From Pseudomonadota bacterium (GTDB taxonomy: Bacteria; Pseudomonadota; Gammaproteobacteria; Halothiobacillales; Halothiobacillaceae), in the NCBI GenBank assembly GCA_021795795.1, contig JAJYPA010000564.1, forward strand, positions 1 to 5,171: a stretch of DNA of 5,171 nucleotides, in the 5' to 3' direction. Under the pieces are notes generated by a model. That model did no database searches and was not told the origin of the DNA. It worked only from the letters and a program-made list of their open reading frames with translations. Shown one piece after another: positions 1 through 5,171 of this stretch. The number at the start of each line of letters is the position of its first letter. Positions within the stretch are counted from its first letter, which is position 1. A program made the position numbers and the translations under genes.

Positions 1-5
1 CGATA

Positions 6-18
6 CTCCTTTTTTTTT
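6..18 (-). promoter_or_regulatory. Ribosome binding site of the next gene beyond the left edge
   Basis: The minus strand reads nine A's into GGAG, then TATCG up to the window edge. This nearly repeats the gap site (seven A's, GGAG, TGTATC, ATG). If the spacing is similar, an ATG should lie within a few bases outside the window, starting another gene in the same direction. Its identity cannot be told. Confidence 0.6.
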
Positions 19-150
19 CAGGACAAGGTAGCTTCAGGCGATACTGTTTTTGAGGATGGTACGCGAATATCACCAATAATAGTGAGCAGATTGCCTTTGA
101 TCCCTCATGGTCTGTATATTTCATGTGCTGCCTCTGAATTGCCTTGGCAT
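19..150 (-). other. Intergenic leader after ppk2 with a possible hairpin
   Basis: Between the ppk2 TGA and the left-edge ribosome binding site there is no supported gene. On the minus-strand RNA, positions 74-66 (GGUGAUAUU) can pair with 45-37 (AGUAUCGCC) in a 9-bp stem that includes two G-U pairs, with a 20-base loop. No U run follows directly, so it is not a typical terminator; it might shape the leader of the next gene or be chance. Confidence 0.3.
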
Positions 151-915
151 TCACGGCACAATCATCCCATTGTCAAGACAAGCAGGATCATATTCGAAAA
201 ATATATGGGGATCAGGAGAAACCAGATTTTCGTCCTTGTTTTTATATTCCAGCTGATTCAGCAGTCCTTGAATGACATTTATCCGCGCTTCGTGTTTGAT
301 ATCTGTTCGAACGATGGACCAAGGGGTCAGAAGTGTATGTGTACGGGAAAGCATGGTGTTGCGCGCCTGGGAATAATCCTCCCAGTGATGGATGGCCTTC
401 TGATCAATGGGGCTCACTTTCCATTGCTTGAGTGGATTGGTTTTCCGGTCTTCCATGCGCGCTATCTGCGCTTCCTTGGAAATGTCCAGATAGATCTTGA
501 AAAGATGAATTCCCGAGCGTCTGAGCATGCCTTCGAAGTCTGTCACCTCAGCAAAAAACTCTTCATATTGCTGATCCGTACAAAAATCCATCACTCGCTC
601 TACGCCAGCCCGGTTATACCAACTGCGATTGAACAGAACAAACTCCTGGTCCGCAGGTAAATGTTGCACATATCGTTGGAAATACCATTCCGTGTGCTCA
701 CGGTCAGAAGGTTTAGTCAAAGCGACCACCCGCGTTTCACGCGGGCTTAAATGCGCGATAATACGTTTAATGGTGCCATCCTTTCCAGAGGAATCCCTTC
801 CTTCGAAAAGCACCAGAATCTTGTCATTGTGCTTTATAATATGATTTTGCAGTTTGACGAGCTCAATTTGTAAAAGTCTTAACTCTTCTTTGTAGTGATG
901 GCTATTATGGCTCAC
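151..915 (-). CDS. ppk2: Polyphosphate kinase 2, class I (polyphosphate:NDP phosphotransferase)
   Basis: Class I PPK2 enzymes move phosphate between inorganic polyphosphate and nucleoside diphosphates, typically making ATP or GTP from ADP or GDP; the reaction is reversible. The protein is a single PPK2 domain of 254 residues, normal length. Motifs: P-loop GRDSSGKDGTIKR (39-51); PRETRVVALTKPSDREHTEWYFQRY (58-82), characteristic of the single-domain class I group; Walker B region LFNRSWYNRAGVERVM (94-109); and the lid RKTNPLKQWKVSPID (157-171) with its basic residues. PWSIVRTDIKHEARINVI follows, and the tail ends PDPHIFFEYDPACLDNG. The start is GTG at 913-915, giving a 4-base GTGA overlap with the pgk stop and suggesting coupled translation; GGAG at 924-927 lies 8 bases upstream. 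Pairing with pgk suggests a role in keeping ATP/ADP balanced at the PGK step, but that is inference. Class I versus other classes is judged from motifs only. Confidence 0.95.
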   Translation of the reverse strand: MSHNSHHYKEELRLLQIELVKLQNHIIKHNDKILVLFEGRDSSGKDGTIKRIIAHLSPRETRVVALTKPSDREHTEWYFQRYVQHLPADQEFVLFNRSWYNRAGVERVMDFCTDQQYEEFFAEVTDFEGMLRRSGIHLFKIYLDISKEAQIARMEDRKTNPLKQWKVSPIDQKAIHHWEDYSQARNTMLSRTHTLLTPWSIVRTDIKHEARINVIQGLLNQLEYKNKDENLVSPDPHIFFEYDPACLDNGMIVP

Positions 916-2117
916 GAGTCAATCTCCGAATATCTTTTCTGTAATATTTCAATGGCCGACAAGGTTTTGCCTTCCAGAAACTCGAGGAAGGCGCCGCCAC
1001 CCGTGCTGATGTATGAAATTTGATCAACAATATTCAACTTATGGATGGCGGCGACAGTGTCGCCACCTCCCGCCAAGGAATAGGCGCTGCTGGCCGCTAT
1101 GGCGCGACCAATCGCTTCGGTACCATGGGAGAATGCCGCTATTTCAAAAACGCCCACGGGACCATTCCAGATGATCGTGCGGGCGCGTTGTAAAATGTCC
1201 GCATAGTGCCGTGCGGTTTTCGGCCCGATGTCCAAAATCATGCTGTTGGGCAATATACTATTACTCTGACCAAGCTGCGGGATGGCGTGATCGCTCATCT
1301 GATCGGCCGTAATGACATCTGTTGGTAGTGGTATCGGCGTCCCCTGAATTCGTGCACGCTTCAATATCTTTTTTGCATCGGCGAGCAAATTCGGTTCACA
1401 AAGTGATTTGCCGATGGACATTCCTTCAGCGAGCATCAGGGTGTTGGCAATCCCTTCACCCACCAGTAGCTGATCTGTTTTAGCGATAAACTGCATCAAC
1501 ACTTCCAGCTTGGTCGATATCTTGGCACCGCTCACCAAGGCCACTATGGGATGCGCTGGATTTTGCATCGCTTTGCTTAACGCTTCGATCTCATTCGCTA
1601 AAAGTGGCCCTGCGCAAGCGATGGGTGCGAATCGCGCGACACCATGAGTGCTTGCCTGTGCACGATGCGCGGAAGCGAACGCATCCATGACGAACACATC
1701 ACACAGTGCCGCCATACGGCGAGACAGTCCTTCGTCATCCTGTTTTTCTCCAACATTAAAACGGACATTTTCCAAAATGACGACATCGGCATCGTTGAGA
1801 GAGCCAAGCTGCACACCGTTTGTTCCTAGCCAGTCCCGTATGACGGGAATCTCACGTGGTAACAGCTGGCCCAGCCGTTTGGCTATTGGAGAAAGACTGT
1901 AGCGTTCGTCATACTTACCTTCGTGCGGCCTACCAAGATGGGACATTACCATTACCTTGGCGCCCGCTTCGATCGCTTTGCGAAGCGTATCCACGCTGGC
2001 TCGAATGCGCGTGTCGTCGACAATTTCTCCCTGCGCATTCAAAGGCACATTCAGATCCTCACGCAACAAGACCCGTTTCCCGGCTAAATTGATGTCGGCC
2101 ATATGCAATACCGGCAT
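912..2117 (-). CDS. pgk: Phosphoglycerate kinase
   Basis: PGK transfers phosphate between 1,3-bisphosphoglycerate/ADP and 3-phosphoglycerate/ATP. It makes ATP in glycolysis and uses it in gluconeogenesis or the Calvin cycle. The protein has 401 residues, slightly above the bacterial norm of about 390. Motifs in order: REDLNVP (19-25), DDTRIRAS (34-41), SHLGRP (59-64) and LENVRFN (115-121) in the substrate domain; DAFASAHRAQAST (145-157), usually DAFGTAHR; SGAKISTK (196-203); GEGIANT (220-226), usually GGGIANT; LDIGPKT (295-301); WNGPVGVFE (317-325); GGGDTVAA (350-357); and STGGGAFLEFLEGK at the end. All key residues are present, so it should be active. Two ATGs compete: the first, used here, is 6 bases from GGAGGT, while the second (MADINLAGKR, the typical family start) is 15 bases further on. 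It follows gap by 15 bases, and its TGA overlaps the ppk2 start. Confidence 0.97.
   Translation of the reverse strand: MPVLHMADINLAGKRVLLREDLNVPLNAQGEIVDDTRIRASVDTLRKAIEAGAKVMVMSHLGRPHEGKYDERYSLSPIAKRLGQLLPREIPVIRDWLGTNGVQLGSLNDADVVILENVRFNVGEKQDDEGLSRRMAALCDVFVMDAFASAHRAQASTHGVARFAPIACAGPLLANEIEALSKAMQNPAHPIVALVSGAKISTKLEVLMQFIAKTDQLLVGEGIANTLMLAEGMSIGKSLCEPNLLADAKKILKRARIQGTPIPLPTDVITADQMSDHAIPQLGQSNSILPNSMILDIGPKTARHYADILQRARTIIWNGPVGVFEIAAFSHGTEAIGRAIAASSAYSLAGGGDTVAAIHKLNIVDQISYISTGGGAFLEFLEGKTLSAIEILQKRYSEIDS
924..927 (-). promoter_or_regulatory. Ribosome binding site of ppk2, GTG start
   Basis: GGAG sits inside the last codons of pgk, 8 bases before the GTG at 913-915. Family alignment allows a start here because the PPK2 domain begins shortly after, at YKEELRLLQIELVKLQ. 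No ATG lies in the first 100 codons, so GTG is the best start. Confidence 0.7.
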
Positions 2118-2123
2118 GTGTCC

Positions 2124-2129
2124 ACCTCC
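2124..2129 (-). promoter_or_regulatory. Ribosome binding site of pgk
   Basis: GGAGGT on the minus strand lies 6 bases before the ATG at 2115-2117, inside the 15-base gap after gap. It favours this ATG over the later one at 2100-2102, although the later one gives the more usual PGK N-terminus. Confidence 0.8.
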
Positions 2130-2132
2130 GTA

Positions 2133-3149
2133 TTAGTGGGACAGGCCCATCATGGCGAGCGACACATCCACCATGCGGTTGGAGAAACCCCACTCGTTAT
2201 CGTACCAGCCACACACTTTGACAAGCTGCCCCTGTACCTTGGTGAGCGACTGCTCATAAATGCAGGAGTGCGAATCATGATTAAAATCTATGGATACCAA
2301 AGGCCTGTCATTGGTGGTCATGATGCCTTTGAGGGGCCCTTCGGAAGCATTCTTCATCACTTGGTGAATGTCATTCACGGAAACCGTTTTGCTGACAATG
2401 CAGGTTAAATCGACAATGGAGACATTGTGTGTGGGGACACGAATAGCAAAACCGTCCAACTTGCCGTACAGCTCGGGAATAACCAGACCGATGGCTTTGG
2501 CCGATCCCGTCGTGGTGGGAATCATACTCATACCCGCAGCCCGCGCCCGACGTAAATCTTGGTGATAGACGTCGATAATGCGTTGATCATTGGTCATGGA
2601 GTGAATGGTATTCATGGTGCCCTGCTGGATTCCGGCAAACTGGTGCAGAGTTTTGGCGAGGGGAGCCAGGCAGTTGGTGGTACAAGAGCCATTGGACACG
2701 ATATGGTGTTTTGCTGGATCCAGCAGATGATGATTGACGCCGTAGACGACGGTGAGATCGACGGGATCTTTGGCTGGAGCCGAAATCAGTACTTTTTTGG
2801 CCCCGCCCTGCAGATGCAGGGCAGACTTTTCTCGCGTCGCAAAGAAACCGGTGGATTCTATAACCAAATCCACCCCCAGATCGCCCCAGGGTAATTTAAC
2901 CGGATCGCGTTCCGCCAAGACTTTAATGCGATCATCGCCGACCAATATGGCATCGCCGTCGACGCTGACTGGGAAAGGGAAGCGTCCGTGTACGGAATCA
3001 TATTGGGTGAGATGTGCGTTAGTTTCAGAATTGCCCAGATCATTGACAGCGATGATTTCTATCTCATCGGTCCGATGACCTTCGTAAACGGCCCGCAGAA
3101 TCATGCGTCCGATACGACCATATCCGTTGATACCGATACGTAATGCCAT
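2133..3149 (-). CDS. gap: Glyceraldehyde-3-phosphate dehydrogenase, type I
   Basis: The enzyme interconverts glyceraldehyde-3-phosphate plus phosphate and 1,3-bisphosphoglycerate with a nicotinamide cofactor, in glycolysis, gluconeogenesis or the Calvin cycle. The protein has 338 residues, the usual size. Visible blocks: the Rossmann start LRIGINGYGRIGRM (3-16); NDL at 36-38, where an Asp usually indicates NAD use; HLTQYDSVHGRF (46-57); the active-site block SNGSCTTNC (152-160) with nucleophile Cys156; His183 in TIHSMTNDQ; DLRRARAAGMSMIPTTTG (198-215); Arg237 in AIRVPT; and WYDNEWGFSNRM near the end. SNGSC instead of the common SNASC, and Met185 where Tyr is usual, are mild variants; all catalytic residues are present. 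The start follows from the strong ribosome binding site and from the family N-terminus MALRIGINGYGRIG. The stop lies 15 bases before pgk, so the two are almost certainly co-transcribed. In an autotroph this gene would be called cbbG, but no Calvin-specific gene is visible. Confidence 0.97.
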   Translation of the reverse strand: MALRIGINGYGRIGRMILRAVYEGHRTDEIEIIAVNDLGNSETNAHLTQYDSVHGRFPFPVSVDGDAILVGDDRIKVLAERDPVKLPWGDLGVDLVIESTGFFATREKSALHLQGGAKKVLISAPAKDPVDLTVVYGVNHHLLDPAKHHIVSNGSCTTNCLAPLAKTLHQFAGIQQGTMNTIHSMTNDQRIIDVYHQDLRRARAAGMSMIPTTTGSAKAIGLVIPELYGKLDGFAIRVPTHNVSIVDLTCIVSKTVSVNDIHQVMKNASEGPLKGIMTTNDRPLVSIDFNHDSHSCIYEQSLTKVQGQLVKVCGWYDNEWGFSNRMVDVSLAMMGLSH

Positions 3150-3223
3150 GATACACTCCTTTTTTTGCTTGCAATTTACGGCAATCTCACATTCCCTACA
3201 AAACATCAACAGCAACCTAAAAA
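3150..3223 (-). promoter_or_regulatory. gap leader with A-rich ribosome binding site
   Basis: This is the stretch between the pgi relic stop and the gap ATG. At 3156-3166 the minus strand reads seven A's running into GGAG, followed by six bases (TGTATC) and the ATG at 3147-3149. The site selects this ATG over the upstream in-frame ATG at 3213-3215, which has no comparable site and would add 22 residues unlike the GAPDH N-terminus. A small CCTAA/TTAGG inverted repeat lies at 3216-3228. I found no convincing -35/-10 pair, so the promoter for gap-pgk-ppk2 is not located. Confidence 0.7.
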
Positions 3224-3439
3224 TTAGGGTTTATGCAAATAAGACCGAAGTTCGGCAGTCGTGGAACTGTCATGCGATGTCTGACCGACATCCTGCCTGC
3301 TCATGTCTTCAATAATGCGCTGGGCAAGATGTTTGCCCAGTTAGTCGCCATATTGATCAATTGAATCAATATCCCAGAAGGCCAGGGCTACGTCATGCAT
3401 GAATCTATTCATCTGATCACAAAGGCATATAGTCGTCTT
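3224..3439 (-). pseudogene. pgi: Glucose-6-phosphate isomerase, C-terminal relic
   Basis: PGI interconverts glucose-6-phosphate and fructose-6-phosphate. Only the last part of a gene that normally encodes about 550 residues is recognisable. The minus-strand frame reads WDIDSIDQYGD, then a TAA at 3341-3343, then LGKHLAQRIIEDM and SHDSSTTAELRSYLHKP with a final TAA at 3224-3226. This matches the proteobacterial long-form PGI ending, where FDQWGVELGKQLA is followed by the HDSST motif and a short basic tail. The internal TAA stands where the family has Glu (GVELGK), so one base change from GAA explains it. Another in-frame TAA at 3440-3442 closes the frame upstream, and the residues between it and WDID match PGI poorly, so further frameshifts or substitutions are likely there. 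The catalytic centre is absent and no function is possible. It sits between gnd and gap, a natural place for pgi in a sugar-phosphate cluster. Confidence 0.85.
3320..3372. repeat. Two adjacent perfect inverted repeats inside the pgi relic
   Basis: CTGGGCAA at 3320-3327 pairs with TTGCCCAG at 3333-3340 (5-base loop). ATATTGAT at 3350-3357 pairs with ATCAATAT at 3365-3372 (7-base loop). Both stems are 8 bp without mismatch and flank the in-frame TAA at 3341-3343. They lie in sequence that still reads as PGI, so they may be coincidental. A similar 8-bp palindrome occurs inside gap. Confidence 0.5.
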
Positions 3440-3584
3440 TTAACGTCCTACGCTACCCCTGTCTACGATTTCTCTAAACATTCATTGAGTTGCGGCGATT
3501 TCTGGTTGCATGGGGCTTATGAAAACCAATGAGTTATGCAAGACATTGGCGGAGCCCTGACCCTAGTACGCCTTTGTGGACATC
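3440..3584 (-). other. Unassigned sequence between gnd and the pgi relic, possibly decayed 5' pgi
   Basis: These 145 bases have no intact frame of useful length. In the same minus-strand frame as the pgi relic an ATG at 3581-3583 opens MSTKAY and stops at TAG; more stops follow (a TGA and the TAA at 3440-3442). Because the relic covers only the C-terminal part of PGI, most of that gene must have been deleted, and this stretch may hold what is left of its start or middle. I could not recognise PGI motifs in any of the three frames, so the assignment is inference. No promoter or terminator stands out. Confidence 0.35.
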
Positions 3585-3595
3585 TCAAAACTCCT
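3581..3595 (-). promoter_or_regulatory. Orphan ribosome binding site and start codon after gnd
   Basis: The last codons of gnd on the minus strand (Lys-Glu-Phe-stop) include AAAGGAG, and seven bases after this comes an ATG at 3581-3583, one base past the gnd TGA. This is the layout of a translationally coupled downstream gene, but the frame it opens encodes only MSTKAY before a TAG. It probably marks the original start of the gene that followed gnd, plausibly pgi. Confidence 0.5.
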
Positions 3596-4514
3596 TTTGC
3601 ACGGCATGACCACCGAACTCATTGCGCATCATGGCAAGCAATTTGGCCGCGTAGTCGTCGCGCCCCTGGGAAGCCCAGCGCATCTGCAGCGCGAGGGTGA
3701 TGATTGGCGCGGGAATTTTCAGTGTGAGGGCTGTCTGCGCGGTCCACAGGCCTTCGCCGGAATCGGCCACCACCGGCGCGATGTCGGCGAGCACCTGATC
3801 CTTCTTTAAAGTGTCGGCGGTGAGATCAAGGAGCCAGGAGCGTACGACACTGCCGTAACGCCACATCTCTGCCACTTTGGCGAGGTCCAGTGCGAATTCG
3901 GTCCTTCCCTGCAGGATTGCAAAGCCTTCAGCCAACGCCTGCATCATGCCGTATTCGATACCGTTATGGATCATCTTGACGAAATGACCACTACCTACGG
4001 GGCCACAGTGGAGCCAGCCTTTATCAGCGCCAGGGGCCAGGATTTCCAGAAAGGGCTTTGCCTGAGCCACCGCTGCGGCATCGCCGCCGACCATCAATGC
4101 GTAACCTTCCTGTAGACCCCAGACTCCACCGGAAACTCCCGCATCCATATAATGCACTTGTACAGCCTCGGCCCGTTTTGCCTGCGCAATGGAGTCTTCA
4201 TAGAACGCATTGGCGCCATTGATCACGATATCGCCGGGGCTCAGCAACGGCAGCAACTCATTGAGGTGACTCTCGGTAGCTTCACCCGCTGGCAGCATTA
4301 GCCAGAGCACGCGTGGTATCGATAGAGCCTCGACCAGCGCGTTGAGGCTGCCTGCCGCAAGAGCGCCGGTTTCTATCGCAAGATCTGTCGCTTTCTTCGT
4401 ATGGCGGTTATAGACCACTACCTGAGCCCCATCACGCTGCAACCGCCGCGCCATATTGGCCCCCATCCGACCCAACCCGACCATACCGATCTGTTGTTTC
4501 TGCTCGCTGATCAT
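3585..4514 (-). CDS. gnd: 6-phosphogluconate dehydrogenase, decarboxylating, short (GndA/YqeC-type) form
   Basis: This enzyme oxidises and decarboxylates 6-phosphogluconate to ribulose-5-phosphate, the last oxidative step of the pentose phosphate pathway, in the cytoplasm. The protein has 309 residues, normal for the short form (about 300) as opposed to the long form (about 470). The N-terminal Rossmann fingerprint is GMVGLGRMG (residues 10-18), and the second strand ends VVVYNR (32-37). Substrate-site blocks follow: Asn102; GVSGGVWGL (126-134); and GSGHFVKMIHNGIEYGMM (174-191), with Lys180, Asn184 and Glu187 at the usual catalytic and substrate positions. The end carries GEGLWTAQ and NEFGGHAVQ, typical of this subfamily. 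The loop around Asn102 reads NGANA where DGGNS is usual. GAGGAG at 4521-4526, 6 bases before the ATG, supports the start. The Arg after Asn36 could favour NADP+, but cofactor choice cannot be settled here. It lies between two broken genes yet is itself intact. Confidence 0.95.
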   Translation of the reverse strand: MISEQKQQIGMVGLGRMGANMARRLQRDGAQVVVYNRHTKKATDLAIETGALAAGSLNALVEALSIPRVLWLMLPAGEATESHLNELLPLLSPGDIVINGANAFYEDSIAQAKRAEAVQVHYMDAGVSGGVWGLQEGYALMVGGDAAAVAQAKPFLEILAPGADKGWLHCGPVGSGHFVKMIHNGIEYGMMQALAEGFAILQGRTEFALDLAKVAEMWRYGSVVRSWLLDLTADTLKKDQVLADIAPVVADSGEGLWTAQTALTLKIPAPIITLALQMRWASQGRDDYAAKLLAMMRNEFGGHAVQKEF

Positions 4515-4620
4515 CGCGTTCTCCTCGTTTACTGACTAATTCATGAGCCTTTAGTCGTGAATGATGTGCTTCCAGCACGACCCGCAATGGCTGGGCGGAT
4601 GAGCAGAATCTCGGCCACCA
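4515..4620 (-). other. xfp-gnd intergenic gap, with a weak inverted repeat
   Basis: These 106 bases lie between the restored xfp stop and the gnd ATG. Apart from the gnd ribosome binding site they hold one short inverted repeat, GACTAA at 4534-4539 and TTAGTC at 4551-4556, with an 11-base loop. It has no GC-rich stem and no T run, so it is not a convincing terminator. I see no clear promoter. The minus-strand frame that appears to continue xfp through here to 4551 is a product of the frameshift. Confidence 0.5.
4521..4526 (-). promoter_or_regulatory. Ribosome binding site of gnd
   Basis: The minus strand reads GAGGAG followed by six bases (AACGCG) and the ATG at 4512-4514. Spacing and sequence are near ideal, which fixes the gnd start and shows that it can be translated independently of the broken xfp. 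Confidence 0.85.
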
Positions 4621-5171
4621 TTAAAACGGCCACTTCCAATCCTGAATATCCTGTCGATCCACTCCAAACTCGTAGGCATGGTTCTTACAGGCGAACTGTT
4701 GATCAAGCAGTGCTTCTCGCACACAGGACCCCGTATCACAGAGGCGGGTATCCGGTCAATGGCGTCAATGGCCAAGCTGAAACGGTCCGTCTGATTCAGG
4801 ATCGCGAGTTCCAGAGGTGTGCTGATATTGCCTTTTTCTTTGTAACCGCGCACATGAATATGATGCTGTCCGGGTCGCCGGTAGGTTAATCGGTGGATGA
4901 GCCACGGGTAAGAGTGGAAATTGAAGATCACCGGCTTGCTGGAAGTAAACAGCGCCTCGAACTCACGATCCGTCATCCCGTGTGCGTGTTCGGTATGTGG
5001 TACCAATTTGAACAAGTCCACCACATTCACGAATCGAACCTTGATGTCGGGCACATGTTGACGCAGTAAGGCGGTGGCGGCCAGAGACTCGAGAGTCGGC
5101 ACGTCACCGCAACTCACCATGACCACATCAGGTTCAACCCCCTGGTCATTGCTCGCTCAGTTCCAGATGCC
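4621..5171 (-). pseudogene. xfp: Phosphoketolase (xylulose-5-phosphate/fructose-6-phosphate), C-terminal part, disrupted
   Basis: Phosphoketolase is a cytoplasmic thiamine-diphosphate enzyme that splits xylulose-5-phosphate (and often fructose-6-phosphate) with phosphate to give acetyl phosphate plus an aldose phosphate. Only the C-terminal domain lies in the window; the gene continues past the right edge. Family-typical stretches are plain: [67 protein letters not shown] and [17 protein letters not shown]. Two lesions are visible. At 5157-5159 an in-frame TGA follows GIWN, where the family has a Trp (GIWxWASNDQG). After DRIP the frame is lost at the G run 4746-4748; adding one base restores [18 protein letters not shown] and the expected ending DIQDWKWPF with a TAA at 4621-4623. 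Without the correction the frame runs to 4551 with an unrelated tail. Either lesion alone would truncate the protein, so it is called a pseudogene. Sequencing or assembly error remains possible. Confidence 0.9.

Noticed and set aside
1..124. Minus-strand frame from ATG at 122-124 (MKYTDHEGSK...) open to the left edge
   Set aside because: It has only a fair GAGG upstream, reads straight through the strong A-rich ribosome binding site at 6-18, and resembles no known protein. A leader region is the simpler reading.
82..660. 192-codon plus-strand open frame
   Set aside because: It lies wholly opposite ppk2, whose motifs are unmistakable, and its translation resembles no family I recognise. The other long plus-strand frames opposite pgk, gap, gnd and xfp are rejected for the same reason.
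2805..2822. Palindrome GCCCTGCA/TGCAGGGC inside gap, considered as a terminator or operator
   Set aside because: The two arms are separated by only 2 bases, it codes for conserved-length GAPDH sequence (ALHLQGGA), and no T run follows in the sense direction. Probably coincidence.
3150..3215. N-terminal extension of gap by 22 residues to the ATG at 3213-3215
   Set aside because: The extension is unlike any GAPDH N-terminus and runs over the ribosome binding site serving the ATG at 3147-3149.
3395..3532. 45-residue plus-strand frame in the gnd-gap spacer (MHESIHLITK...)
   Set aside because: It has no good ribosome binding site, overlaps the pgi relic on the opposite strand, and shows no recognisable similarity.
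4534..4556. GACTAA/TTAGTC inverted repeat before gnd as a terminator of xfp
   Set aside because: The stem is only 6 bp, AT-rich, with an 11-base loop and no T run.
4551..5126. A 191-codon minus-strand frame taken as a complete protein
   Set aside because: Its first part is the interior of phosphoketolase and its last part is read out of frame after a one-base loss. The upstream sequence continues the same protein past a nonsense codon, so the ATG at 5126 is not a real start.
5157..5159. TGA read as tryptophan (alternative genetic code)
   Set aside because: The intact gnd, pgk and ppk2 all end in TGA at natural family lengths, and other Trp residues use TGG.

Overview
The window carries central carbon metabolism genes, all read from the minus strand. 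In transcription order (right to left) they are: the 3' part of a broken phosphoketolase gene (xfp), an intact short-form 6-phosphogluconate dehydrogenase (gnd), a badly decayed C-terminal fragment of glucose-6-phosphate isomerase (pgi), an intact glyceraldehyde-3-phosphate dehydrogenase (gap), phosphoglycerate kinase (pgk), and a class I polyphosphate kinase 2 (ppk2). The left edge ends on what looks like the ribosome binding site of a further gene lying just outside. The plus strand has long open frames, but each one mirrors a well-supported minus-strand gene.

The protein sequences and the long-form PGI ending point to a proteobacterium. A gap-pgk pair beside phosphoketolase and pentose phosphate genes would fit a chemolithoautotroph or a related gammaproteobacterial or betaproteobacterial group. 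That lifestyle is an inference; no RuBisCO or phosphoribulokinase gene is visible. Codon use in the intact genes is standard, with TGG for Trp and TGA as a working stop.

Region by region: 4621-5171 is the xfp C-terminal domain, interrupted by an in-frame TGA where a Trp is expected and by a one-base loss in a G run at 4746-4748. Positions 4515-4620 are a 106-bp gap with the gnd ribosome binding site. Positions 3585-4514 are gnd. Positions 3150-3584 hold no intact gene: a start site with a good Shine-Dalgarno that opens only six codons, then the pgi relic, then the gap leader. Positions 2133-3149 are gap, 912-2117 are pgk (15 bp after gap) and 151-915 are ppk2 (overlapping pgk by 4 bp). Positions 1-150 are a leader for the next gene.

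How the genes fit together: phosphoketolase, 6PGDH and PGI belong to the hexose/pentose phosphate part of metabolism, and two of these three are broken. GAPDH, PGK and PPK2 form a tight, intact, probably co-translated unit. GAPDH and PGK interconvert glyceraldehyde-3-phosphate, 1,3-bisphosphoglycerate and 3-phosphoglycerate. PGK exchanges ATP and ADP, and a class I PPK2 would rephosphorylate ADP (or GDP) from polyphosphate. The most notable points are the two decayed genes on either side of an intact gnd, and the overlap of ppk2 with pgk. I see no clear sign of an undescribed system: every gene belongs to a known family.
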